Shown here in pieces: positions 27,826 to 39,800 of a DNA stretch of 64,000 nucleotides. Position 1 is the first letter of the stretch. Every line of letters begins with the position of its first letter. The notes under the pieces were generated by a model. It did no database searches, had not been told where the DNA came from, and saw only the letters and a program-made list of their open reading frames with translations. Origin of the DNA: Cardiocondyla obscurior. Lineage: Eukaryota > Arthropoda > Insecta > Hymenoptera > Formicidae. Location of the stretch: assembly GCF_019399895.1 (NCBI RefSeq), contig NC_091864.1, positions 3,760,001-3,824,000 on the forward strand. Direction: 5' to 3'. The position numbers were made by a program, and so were the translations under genes.

Positions 27826-30164
27826 TCCATGGCTCGGTCGAATTTTAATCGAGTGATATAATGAAATTTCGAGTCGATTATTATCGTGAGATGATGATGA
27901 TGTTGATTGATGGCTTCAGAGTACTTATAGGTGCTCTATACGGCCAGTGGAACACTATTATCGTGAGAGATATTAATTAAGAACGTAAGTGACAATACAT
28001 GACGTATATTCTTTTACGTACGTTAACCAAATTTTCATTATTATTAAAAAATACGTTACTTCCTTATGAAAATGTAATGCGCATACATACGTACGTACAT
28101 ACATACAGAAGATACGTATACATGTGTACGTATGTACGTATAGAAACGCGTGCACCCAGGCATGTGTGTGCGTACGTATATATTATATAAAATAAACGTG
28201 CACACGTGCAAAAAAAAAGCGTATAAATAAGTCTAACTCGTAACAATCCGATGCAATAACGATTAATGTTTCTATCGCGTTAGTTACCTTATTGACGTTA
28301 GCTCGAACATATCGGAATAGTATTCTAGAATCTAGAACTATTCTATCAAGCCATATTAATATAATAGACAATATATCGAGGTTGTTAAGGTGTTCGAATA
28401 TCATAAATGAATATTTCTACGAATAGCACTGTATTATAATAAATCGAAGAATGTACCGTTGTGAGAAACAGCAATTTTAATTAACAAATATTTTATTTAA
28501 TTATAAAAAAATATTTGCTGATTGTAGATACTTTGCAATAGATATAAATTAGCATTAACGATAAAAACATTTATGAAAATATTTTTATCAATGGTTATTT
28601 TCCTACTTGTAAACGATCAAAATTTTTAACTTGGCTATTTTTGAGCTTTATAATTTTTTATTTTAAAAATTAATTGTTAATAATATTATTATAATTTTCT
28701 TTATCTTCGAATTTATTATAGTATCAATCATTTTGTATGAGAATACAAAGAAAAAAAATTCAACGACTTAAATATGTATAACAGAGAACTCGTTATTGAA
28801 ACATATGTAATTAATACAAGGAAACCCTGTACAAAAAATAATACGTAAGATATTAATATAGATATCATATAACCGATATCGTTTTCTTATAAGAAACTAA
28901 CACTGCCCAAGTGACAGTAATATCAGCTTTTATATCATTATAAAATAAAACAATTACGCTGTAAGAAAAGTAGTATAATATAATGTGGTACGTTAGGTGT
29001 ATATTAATCTACTAGCGGAGTACAGCAACGATCCATCAATCCAAATTAACGATTTCACAATACATTCGTGATTCCTAACAACACAAGTAACTAAATAATG
29101 AGCGAATTTCTCCGATTAATTTCAATAATAACGTAACGTATTTAAAAGTATACAAAATCGCTACGTAGATGTTATGTAAATTATCCGTTTAAGAGTTTCC
29201 GATTGCGGTACAATATAATAACGTAACGCGCGGTTTTTTTTTTTTTTTCAATTTTAATGCACGGAAATATAAATGTAAAATATGTGATATTTAAACGATT
29301 AATATTATTAATATTAACACATATGTATGAGTGTTCCTCCGTGTGTACGTATCTATCTACTTTTTTCTTTTTTTTTCTTTTTTTTAATTATAAAACACCA
29401 ATTGATATTCTGTTGATTACGCTTATTGTAAATATAGACAAAATTAAATATCAATATATAACATCAGTTACACACACATACCTGTAAACACGCAAGAACT
29501 TGTTCGTGCGTGTTTGTAGCACATTATTATAGTCATAGTAAAGCAATGGCAATATATCGAATTATTACATAAATATTAAAGTGTTCATGTGTCACTATTT
29601 TTTAATTACCAGTAACAGCAATTAAGTAGTGATATTAAATCTTTAGTTACAATTAAAAACGATAATTCAATAATGCGTCTATATAGATGGCTGAGAGATC
29701 CAGAGATGATTAATGTAAAATATGTCTGATTTTATATATTCTTATTATTTTATTTTTTCAGTCGATTTGCAACGTAACCTCGATTTGTCGGTGGCGACCC
29801 GTAGCGAATTATTATTTAGCTTTGATAAAATCCGCTACGTGCCGCCACCATTTATTATCTCCATGTTACAGACTCCAACCACGTTTCTTCCCGCTTCCGT
29901 TTCCGTAAGGTTGTGTAAGTTTCTTTGAAATTTTATTATTTTTACCCCTGCAAAGTTTACTCGATTTGCTAAAATCAAGATACGTAAATTGCAATTTTTT
30001 TTTTCCTATTATATCACGAAGTAATCATATTTTTTCAATACTATTACGCAAGCTTTCAGGGGCAATTTTCCTTCACAATTTGCCTAACCTCAATTACTAA
30101 TATGTTGAGCAGTGTTTTAAAATAATTAATTATTATTACAGAAGCGATTAGATAAACCTGAAAG
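27826..30164. other. tolloid 3' UTR / intergenic / RpL29 5' region
   Basis: The left part should be tolloid 3' UTR with AATAAA at 28191 and 28439. The middle is AT-rich and featureless. Toward the right, 29884-29904 is a pyrimidine-rich block typical of ribosomal-protein transcription starts. It is followed by possible donors at 29904 (TTCC|GTAAGG) and 29914 (TTGT|GTAAGT) that could splice to the acceptor at about 30140, giving RpL29 a noncoding first exon. Confidence 0.5.
29790..29849. repeat. Inverted repeat upstream of RpL29
   Basis: Two arms of about 17 bases (29790-29806 and 29833-29849; GGTGGCG...CGTAGCG pairing with CGCTACG...CGCCACC) surround a 26-base AT-rich loop. They lie directly before the probable RpL29 transcription start. 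This could be a promoter element or a small transposon footprint. Confidence 0.55.
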
Positions 30165-30689
30165 ATGGCCAAGTCTAAGAATCATACGAATCACAACCAG
30201 AGTAAGTAACTTTACTGTAAGTTTGTATCAAAAAGTCTAGCTATAATATGTTGCTAAATTGTTAACTTTTCGTTTTTTTTTTTTCCAGATAGAAAAGCCC
30301 ATCGAAATGGTATTAAAAAGCCTAAGAGATACAGGCATGAAAGCACGCTTGGGGTAAGCTTTGTTAACATTTTATTGCATTCTTAATCATTTCAGTATTT
30401 TACTTTCTAGGTTCTTTAACGCGAGAAATGTTACATACATTACTATACAAGATAAAACATTACTTATAATAAATAACACATTCAATTTTTGACGTTTAAA
30501 ATGAATAAAAGATCTTTGAGACATTTATGTTATAACATGTTATATACAACTGCCTGTGCTTTTCAGATGGACCTCAAGTTTTTAAGGAATCAACGTTTTG
30601 CTAAGAAACATAACCTTAAACCAAAGGCCCAGCTGAAGAGGGCAGAACAGCGAAAGGCCCAACGTGAGGTTAAAAAGCAAGAAAAGTAA
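30165..30689 (+). CDS. RpL29: 60S ribosomal protein L29
   Basis: Small, very basic protein of the large ribosomal subunit. Three exons: 30165-30201, 30289-30353, 30567-30689. They join in phase to 74 residues, about the length of fly RpL29. The start MAKSKNHTNHNQNRKAHRNG and the following IKKPKRYRHESTLG and MDLKFLRNQRFAKKHN are hallmarks of the family. The Lys/Gln-rich tail ends in VKKQEK. The first coding exon ends in CAGA|GTAAGT. A pyrimidine-rich block near 29884-29904 suggests a TOP-type start, which would link translation to growth signals. AATAAA lies at 30713-30718, 24 bases after the stop, so the 3' UTR is very short. I saw no clear box C/D or H/ACA snoRNA in the introns. Confidence 0.96.
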
Positions 30690-30712
30690 ATTCCGTGCTT
30701 ATGACTTTATCA

Positions 30713-30718
30713 AATAAA
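30713..30718 (+). terminator. RpL29 polyadenylation signal
   Basis: AATAAA 24 bases downstream of the RpL29 stop codon, within AAATAAATAA. Confidence 0.75.
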
Positions 30719-31897
30719 TAACAAAAATACAGTTGTGTCGAAGTCAGTTTTATTCTCGTCTATAGTTTTGTAATTTGTAGCTTGACGCTCTCTGCCTCTC
30801 TCTCTCTCTCCCTCTGTATTGCTGATGTGTTGAAAATGAGTTCAGGGAATGAATTTATCTCAAGAGAGACGCAAGGTAGAAATCACGTGCATATAGCATC
30901 CGTCTTAGAATACATACAAACGGTAACAACGTTAACACACGATACATGGCGGTACAATTTATATGTGTATACATCTCGATATATTAACGATTACGCGTTT
31001 CTCACGATCGACTGGCTGCTCTTAAACGTTAGATCAATAACCGACAAACGATTTAACAGTATTAGTAAAATATGTGTGCGTGTGCGGGGGTGTGTGTGTA
31101 CTATTGCTTCGTCTTCGCCAAGTGGCTACCTACAGCGTGAATATAATTAGGCCGAACGCGGGATAGGGTTGAGCTTAGAGGAGTTCCGCGCTGCATCTCG
31201 CTATCTTACTTTGTTAGCTCGTCGCAGGTTTTCCTAACTTTTATTCTACTTTTTCTGAGCATTCTAAACACGTGTGTTAATTACCTACTCGTAATTCCGT
31301 TTAGAGAGATCATAAATTCATTGAAAAATCGTAATTTTTGCCGCGTGAAATTGAAAATGTATAGAAAATTATAATTTTAATCGCTCTAGGGTGTTACGGG
31401 TTAATATCATAATCAACGGTCTATACAAGAGCAAACGTGCAATTAACGTGAATAGAAAAATGTGAATACTATCGGAAAAGACGAGTCCTTTCTCCTGGAA
31501 GGTCCTTGTCGAAATTTTAGCAAACAAGACCCTCGTCAAATTACGATGTACGCAATATCCGCTTTTAAGTGTATGTACATACATGCCGTACGATTCAAGT
31601 GGCGATTAGTTTGCATGTCGCAGCAAATTTACCGTTGACGTATGTACGTAAATCTCGATTATTATTGTCGTTTATTTCAGAAGTGTTCGTCTACCAGATC
31701 GCATGATTGCGGACGTTCCTATTTGCAGCTTGGAAAAATCATTCTTATATGACGTCTGATGCTCTTGGTTCTTTCGGGTGACGTGCTCGAGTGACTTCTC
31801 ATTGCTCCGGTTTCATTGTCGCAGATAAGTGCGATACGACACACGATGCATTATATAATCGATTGCCTCGTAATAGGGAAGCAACTTAGTCTTAATG
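30719..31897. other. Intergenic between convergent genes
   Basis: RpL29 (+) and the RASL10B-like gene (-) converge here. A minus-strand AATAAA (TTTATT at 31671-31676) lies about 220 bases past the GTPase stop. A plus-strand open frame at 30782-31150 starts in a CT repeat and has no recognisable features, so I do not call it a gene. Confidence 0.5.
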
Positions 31898-34800
31898 TCA
31901 AAGAAGAATGCATCTCTCGCTGGTGTCGTGAGGATGGGATCGTAGCGGTTGCGTAGACGCTGGTGACGGCGAGTTTGGTCTACCTTCCGTGGCTTGTATG
32001 CTCTTCATTAGTTCTCGAAACACCTGTGAATCATAAAAAAAAAAAGGAAATAAATTTGCCAATCCTTTTAATCGATCTTTTTTGGTTTTCTATTAAAAAG
32101 CAGGTGCATCGCTAAATGTGAACGGTAATTGAAGCGTGCATAAAAATTCTAAAGGAGTTTAAGTTAATTTTAATACGAATGAGATGCAGATTGGCGGCGG
32201 GTGGATTGATAAATAATGTATAACGCGCACCTGTACCACGCGACAGTTAAATCTGGCACTGCACTCGACGTAACCGCATCTCCAATGCTTCCGGACGAGA
32301 TTCACGATGTCTCTGTACTTGGTCCCGGAAGCAACGGCCTGCGATAATTCATCCTGCTTGTTCCCAACTACCAGAAGGGGTACACCTCTCATATCGCGGG
32401 CCTCGTAGATTTGCTCTCGTAACGTCCTAATGTACTGAACACATCAGTCAAAGATAGAATAAAAGAAAAATATTCGGATTATTAAATAATGTTTCAAGCT
32501 GGCTCGAACAAGAGTTTTATAACAGTGACGATCTGGGAGCTCGAAAGTGACGGTAGATCTCGGAATCGTTTCGGCTTTATTTCTCATGTCGGAAGAAAAC
32601 GCCTCAAACTCGCCGTATGTATAAAAAACATTAATTTGGTGCTTCCGCCGAGGACTCCGCGCGAGAAAAGGACAGCGTTCTATTACCGATCGGACCTATT
32701 GCTGTCTCACTCTTTTTACGCGGTTGTCTCGCTTCCTCCAAGGCCCAAAATCTCTAACGGCCATCTTTTTTAGTCTAATTGCGGAGCTTCGGGCGTGAGG
32801 ACGTGTCGGTAATCGCTCCGCAATTACGCGTATTTTCGGTCGCGGATAGGAAAGTATCGCGTACAAAGAAGCGTCGACTTGGTCAAATCGGGTGCGAGCG
32901 ATCATTTTATGTACTCCTTTGTCATACCACTCATCGTTTTGAGCTTTATTTCGTGCCTCGGAAAAGTGCTTCGGAACGACAAGGTTACGTAGCAGGTGCA
33001 GCGCGCGGAGCGTCCGATCTGAATTGCGCTGCGCGTCCGGTATTACCAACCTGCTTCACTCGCCATCTACTGCAGCGGCATTCAGCGAGTTCCGGCGATC
33101 GCGATTGTCAAAGCGTGAAATCCTCACCTCGCGCGTCTTCTTCGTCGCGGTCGAGGCTCTCGTCCCGTTTCGAGCAAAGGATTTTTAAGGAACTTGAGGA
33201 AGATGAAGTGCGCGGGTACCCGTTTTATTCGTCGCTGGGGCAGATTCGCGACGTCGTTTATTCTACCGACGAAGATGTGACCGTGTGACTCTTGGACCTT
33301 ACTTTACATCGTGGCCAATTTTTTGTTTCCAAGTCGAGAACGACTGGAGTTGAGGACACGTCGGAAGTAAGCATCGCCACGAATATCGAGAGTACAAATT
33401 CGTGCAACAGCTGATCGTTCGTCGCGCTTCTTAATTTAAATCGTAAAAAATCGCCGCGATAATCCTCCGTCATTCTTTCGGTCGTTCGTCTCTCGAGTGA
33501 TAGTGTCGGTGACAGTGATCGTGATTATAAAAAAAAAGCAGAGCAGGGTCAAGTGATTTAAAGTGCCACAACATGTTTGGATAATCCAGGATATACTGCC
33601 ACGGGAGGAAGGAAGGAAGGAAGGATGGACGGCAAATAACCTGCTCTAACCAAACAGAAAGCTAGGATACTTCTAAACAAGGTGAGTGCTGAAAAAGATA
33701 GATCTCACTCTACAGTCATTAATTACTTATTGTAACATTTTATCTCGCACAATCTTATCAACCGTTAACACCGTGCGCCTTTCATTTTAACTTATTAGTA
33801 AAATCGATTTCACGTCAGCTAACTTGAGTTACGTTTTGTACTCGGGAGACCGTCTTTTGTTAGACAAACATTCAGATAATCAAACTTTTATGCCATTAAC
33901 TTTGATGTGACTCGAAGTCAAAAGTCGTGACGGCTCTTCGGGAGAAAGAAAAAAAAAAAAAAAAAAACTTACGGGAAAAAACTTGACGGAAGAGACTAGC
34001 CGCGCAAACCTTGCTTGCCTGTCGTTTCTTCGAGGTAGAAGTTTCGGTCTCGAAGGGCAAGTCGCCCGCTCGCAATTTATTATCTTTCAACATTGAATCT
34101 AGAATAGCAAGTACCTGAAATGTGTCCTGATTGCTGAGATCAAACACGAGAACGTAGGCTGTCGCGCTTCGCAGTCCGTAATAACGGAAGTCCGTCCATT
34201 CCAAGTGCGAGCTAACCGGGAAATACGGGATGGTAGGCAGATCGGTGATCTTCAATTCGTACAATCGATCGGCCAGCACCACGCTCGGATAAAATGTCTC
34301 TCGTCTCTCGGTCGATTTGTATTCCTCGGAGAACTCGCTCCACACGAATTGCTGAGACAAAAGTAAAAATCGCGAAACGAAAGCCATAAACTTGTACAAA
34401 CGAATTACCGACAAAAATTCCATATAGAATTACAGAGGTAGGCAAATCGAAAACTCGTTTACGAAAGCGAATTCGAGCAGTTTGAATTTGGCCGATCGAA
34501 AGAAATATCTAAAAGTGACCCTCCAGCTTCCTTAGGATAGTCACCGTGCCTTTTAATTTCCTCAGAGAGCCGATAATCGTCGCCATCGATAAGCGGAAAC
34601 TATAATAGGAAATGAACGAAGCGTCCGAGCAACTCGTTTTCGCGATTCGTTTCCTTTTCGATTGTTGTAGGAAAGATTCTCGTCGATTGTACAATACCAC
34701 TCGCACGTATATAATTATATTTTTCGCGCAGGATATTTACGAGTTACCGCTGTGCCTCCGTATAACAGTCAGATTTATAAAAATCTCATAAATTATTTTA

Positions 34801-36850
34801 ATTTAAATGTCTTTTAAGATAATTAAATCTTTAGAACTTGTCTACAATAATATTCAGCTGCGCAATTTAATATTCCAAGTATTAAGTGAGATATTTGTAG
34901 AACAAAGAGCAGTTTCACGCAAAAAGTATATGAAAACGACATCTGACAATCTCGTTGAAAGATACAATCATATTTATCAAATCTTACTCGAATTATACTC
35001 GTTTTTCCCACGCCGGGTGCACCCAAAAAGATGACCTTAACGCGATCTAACGTGTCCGCGGGGCTGTCTTCTTCTTTCGAGCTTCCCTCGGCGCCTTCGT
35101 AAGTTATTGTATTTCCGCCTCTTCTCTCCAAATAGTCGAGGTCCAGCTCTGTGATAAAAATGACAGGATTGTACACGCAAATAATAAGCGAATAAATAAT
35201 GCGGTGGGATCAATCAGAAATCAATTTAAAATCATAATTAAATAATTATTACATTAATTCAGAAGATGAAACGTTCTCATAGCAAGACATGTACGTATAT
35301 TGTAAAACGCGTCTACAAAGATTGGATTTACATAAAAAAAATAAAATAAAATGTTATATGCACATCTGTACGGTTCAACTTATCGGGGCATCACGTGTAT
35401 ACGACAAGCGAATTTCGTTTACCCAAAAGCCGTTTATTCGCGTGTAAAATCGAGCTCGGTGGAAACTCATTTTCTTTCATATGATCCATTAAATTTAATT
35501 GTAATTATAGCACTCGCGGCGAATTATCGCGTTATATTTGATATTGCCGCGTTCAGACGACTTACGGGGTCGAAGTTCGCCCATCGACTGACGAGAAGCT
35601 GCAGAGCACTGTCTCTTCTCATCGAAGATCAACGACCATATATATGTATACATATACGTGTATGTAATATCGTATATATGAATGTAACTTTGATTTATTA
35701 AAATAACGTAGGTTTTTTTTTTTTTTTTTTTTTTTTAATTATTACAGCTCTTATGAATTTAATTATTAAATTGCATCAAACGGAATACAACTTAAATAAC
35801 ATAACTTTTTGAGACTTAATTAATTCAATCAACGTACTACATTATAGAATTTATAAGGCGACTTACATTATTTTAAACCAGGTCAAGGGTTTACAAATTA
35901 TCACGTTATAGTTTAAAAAAGGTATCTGGCTATTATTGTTACCTCGCCGTTTTTAAATGTCATCGAGACCTTAATTGTACATAGATGGCAAGCCTTTATC
36001 CAAGTTTTTAATTAATTTTAGCCCATGTTAATATACGTGCATAATCAAGTAATCGATGCTTTTGTTTGTGAGAGACGCGTTGGTTTAAACTAAACTTTCG
36101 GAAAGTTATCATATAATTAATATATATATAATAATGTTGACGTAATATTCAAAGTATTTATATAATTACAAGAAATTTTTAACATAACGTAGTAATAAAT
36201 AACTACCCGAGTGGTAATTGATTCCCACCGTTATTTAATAATTAGATAGTCAATTCGTAGTTCATCTCGTGGCTGTTGAGTGCTGAGCCTAGAAATTGTA
36301 ACATACAAAAGCTAGATATCTAAATGTTTTTTGTCGCGTACTAGTCTACTGTTGTGTTGTCGTGTGTTGACATTACGCAACGCTCGACTACCGAATTCAC
36401 CGGGCTAACCGGTTCCTGCCGTCCACCGCGGTAGGGGTGGGGAGTACGTGCGTGTGTTGACATCTGGCCGGCAGTCTTCTTCGCGTTCCGAGAATCCAAG
36501 CTCGCAAGGTGGAGGACGCGCGGGCAGCGGACGGCAAGAACAAGTTTTTGCTCGGCGAATTCGGCAGTCGAGCGAGAGTTGCGTATGGTCAGCTACAAAA
36601 CAGTAAACAAGTCCGCGGCGAATAAAAGTTTAGATATCTATTTAGAAACACGATCCGCGCTGGAACTGGACAATGACTACTAGACGACGATAAATTTCCA
36701 CTCGGGTATGATGTAAAAAAGTATTGTAAGAATGTAAATGATAAATAAAAACGAAAAATGTAAGGGCGTTAAAGTAAATGATGAGTTGCAGGATATTAAA
36801 AAAAGAAAAAAGAAAAAAGAAAAATTTCGCAAAAATTGGTTATACTTACG
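31898..36850 (-). CDS. Ras-like GTPase, RASL10B type (5' end incomplete)
   Basis: Resolved exons in transcript order: 35148-34988, 34351-34115, 32434-32231, 32023-31898. They join in phase to 242 residues. A likely preceding exon ends at 36850 with a strong donor (TATC|GTAAGT) in matching phase. It reads KHY into QLDLDYLERR, but its frame has no ATG, so the start lies further upstream. The P-loop is GAPGVGKTS, the G4 motif NKQD and the G5 motif ECSA. The conserved blocks GLRSATAYVLVFDLSNQDTF and VRKHWRCGYVECSARFN match vertebrate RASL10A/B. The usual G3 DxxG reads DLPT, as in that subfamily, so GTP hydrolysis is probably unusual. The C-terminus ends CILL, a CAAX box whose final Leu predicts geranylgeranylation and membrane anchoring. 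The acidic N-terminal extension before the G domain is not typical of Ras. Intron 32435-34114 contains a possible plus-strand first exon. Confidence 0.88.
33480..33681 (+). promoter_or_regulatory. Possible plus-strand noncoding first exon
   Basis: Lies in an intron of the minus-strand GTPase gene. A GC-richer stretch (about 32640-33500) leads into this segment. It contains an AAGG repeat (33605-33624), no useful open frame, and ends in a strong donor CAAG|GTGAGT at 33681/33682. That is what a 5' UTR exon looks like. No partner acceptor on the plus strand can be assigned, so it may belong to a noncoding RNA, a distant gene, or be chance. Confidence 0.3.
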
Positions 36851-36895
36851 ATAATGCTTGTGCGGCGGGAGGCTTCGCCTCCTCCAGCCGCTCAC

Positions 36896-39800
36896 AGTTT
36901 TTGTACCTATGGTTATCGATGACTCGCAAAAAATTTCTCACAACCTACACCTCAGCAGAATCTCGTTAACTCCAATGCGCTTTCATCGCTTGTGCCTTCT
37001 GATTAAAATTAATTAATACGAATTAATGTTTCAATTAATTATATTTCTTTGGCTGACGCTTCGGCTCGCGCGCACCATGCGCATGGCAATATTGTACTTT
37101 GATTCTTTCTTTATCTGCCGCACAACGTCTGCCTCTACGTACGCGTCCTGCTTAAATCGTAATGCGAATTGCTATTTTTGATAAAAATGATCTCCTTTTA
37201 TTCTAGATTTTAGAATTTAAGAGCCAGGGTTGTTCAGTCTCGTTGGTAAAAATGTAAGTAAAAGCGTCTCATTGTCGATCAGGAGGTTCTTGTTGTTTCG
37301 CCCGACTAAACACGGAGCAGTTTTCATCTTAATTTTTAGTTTCCCTGGAGACGTCTGTTGTAGCCTGTTACTTTATAGACAGGCGTATAGTATATTATAT
37401 AACGCGTTGTACCTCACGTACACGCCATGTATTCTGCAATGTATCACCCTGAGCTATTTTTTATGTATCACCAGGTTGGGGGGCGATTGAAACTGGCATA
37501 AGCTGCAGCTTGACAAGCTGCATTTTCACTGATACTTGAGATTAGATAAAAATTTATTATCGTAATATTGATTCGCCTCGCTGCGAATAGGCATAGCGAT
37601 CGTTTTAACGTGTCGAAGATCGAGATTTGATCTCGTCCGGCGATTTTGATTGTTAACAATTATTCTAAATTATACTTGGTTGCTGACTAACAATGGATCA
37701 TTTCCGCATTTCGCGATTCGATTTCGATCAATTTTTTCCTTTCGGATTTGTTCAAGTTGCGCACGCCTAGGTTGCCTAGATCCAATCCATTTGGTGCATC
37801 AAATCGCGGATTCAAACGCATGCGTTTCGGAGAGCAAACAGCATCGTGGGACATAGTCACTTTCTTTTGATATTTAGTCGAGTTTACGCCGCGATAACGA
37901 GACAAACAGGGGGGTCGAGTGGAGACGACCGACAGTCGTGACGTGTCAGACTGCGGCTAGCGCGCCAATATTGCTTTGCATTTATTGCTCCGAGGAGAAA
38001 TGAGTTCACAGGGTGGGAACTACAGTCACCGTAGATATCCGTCAATAAAGTTTCGCAGGCTCGGTTTCGAAACCACTCAATTTCGACGAGGTGGCCAACG
38101 GGGGCTCTCGCCTCGAGCACAGTCATTGCATTATCTGCGACAACGAGACGCAATCACAGAATCCTGCTTAGACCGCGGGGATTTTTTTCTCGGTCACCGA
38201 GGACCGACACTCGATTGACAATTATGTAATCGTGACGGACCGACACCACGCGCTTCGCAGGCGTGTCACTGTCACGAAACGACGGTAACGCGAGTATTCT
38301 CGTTTCACGCAGCATCGCACGGGAGCAACGCACGAGGTAGAGGCGTCTCGGGCGGCAGCACGGCATAGTTCATCCCCCGGACGATCGAAACTACCCCTAG
38401 AAATGCACAGAGATGCTCGCGATTTGCGCCTGCGTGCGAACCTGCCGCGCCAATTTCTCACTTGACTTATTAAACGCTTGTTTTTACGAGCTCTTAATGA
38501 CGTGTTCATTACGTCTAGGTACGGATGATTTAAAATAGTTTAGCACAGGCCCCTCATCTATTACACCTGTTAAACCGAGTAACAATACCTACACGTCAAG
38601 CAACCTGTACGCGCGATATAGGTACGGTATAATATAATATAATATAATATCCTTGCCTCACGTCAATATTTTATTTATTATTAACTCTGGGAATACCATG
38701 AGAAGAAGCGCACGACTAGACGCATCTCGATTTATTTCGTACGTCAGAGATATATTTATCTAGATATATTTTATATTAAATTATTTATTAGTCGGGGAAT
38801 GAGCAGGAAATTGAAAGATAGAGCGCAAACAAATATTATCTTGAATTTTACAAGTATACTCCTTTGAATAAGTAAAAACGACGAGGCATCATTCTTTTTC
38901 ATCTCTATACAAGATTATTTGTGCCAACTAGCACTCGTACATATTACTTGCGCGATTCACTCGTAAATTACATTTAATAGAAAATTGCTATTTCCTACAC
39001 GTTAAAAGAATCGTGTATTCTTCGAAAACAGCAAATGAATCAAGTAAGGGAGAAACTCGGCTCGTGCTAATTAATTACATTTCGTAAAGCAAGGCAACTT
39101 TTATTTTTATTAACGGCTACACTGTATAATGCGCGTGCTTTGACGCATTTTATTTTCCATATGATTCGGAATTTATATTGTAATTTTGTATGTAAAGAAT
39201 AATTTTTTGGCGGAATAATTATTTTACGAGAATGCGGCAGTTCGCTAGATTTTTGACGGAATTAAACGCGAAAAATTTCAAACCCTTTTGCAACATGCTG
39301 GAATTTATATGAACGTTTAAATCAAGATTTTATTAAATATAAATATAGTACAGTTTTACATAGAGAAAAAAAAACTATTTGACAATACCGTGATCTCATT
39401 AATTAAAATTTCATCATAATAATTTACACATACGTTAATTATATTATATTAATGTAAAAGTACCTATATCGAGCGGATATCGCTAAAGACCCTTGCACGC
39501 TTTACTTAAATACTTGTTATAATCTTTTACACTTTTACAGTTTAACGCAAAATTAAAAATATTTCGCGCTATTTCGTAATACGATATCTGCCTCGATAAG
39601 AGATTTATATTTATATAATAACGGTCAAAATAAGCAGTCATGCACGGTGCAAATATTCTCCTCTTAGACATCTTTTAAGTGACGAAATATTATCTTACTA
39701 AAGACACCGAGAGATGTTACGAAATATAAAAAAAACGAGGTACATTAGAGGTATACGTTTGTCCATATTTCACGGTTACGTATACAGAAGAAAATATCGT

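Noticed and set aside
30782..31150. 122-codon plus-strand frame after RpL29
   Set aside because: It starts in a CT repeat, has no recognisable features and lies past the RpL29 polyadenylation signal.
32779..33288. 169-codon plus-strand frame inside the GTPase gene
   Set aside because: It starts at TTG in GC-rich DNA, has low-complexity Arg/Ser composition and no known motif; more likely a leader or promoter region.
35351..35701. 116-codon plus-strand frame in a GTPase intron
   Set aside because: No similarity to a known family, ends in a TA/CA-rich repeat, no splice or promoter context.
37884..38509. Minus-strand frames of 70-95 codons
   Set aside because: They overlap each other in a CpG-rich stretch with Arg-rich, shadow-like composition; could be promoter DNA of the GTPase gene but not a protein gene.
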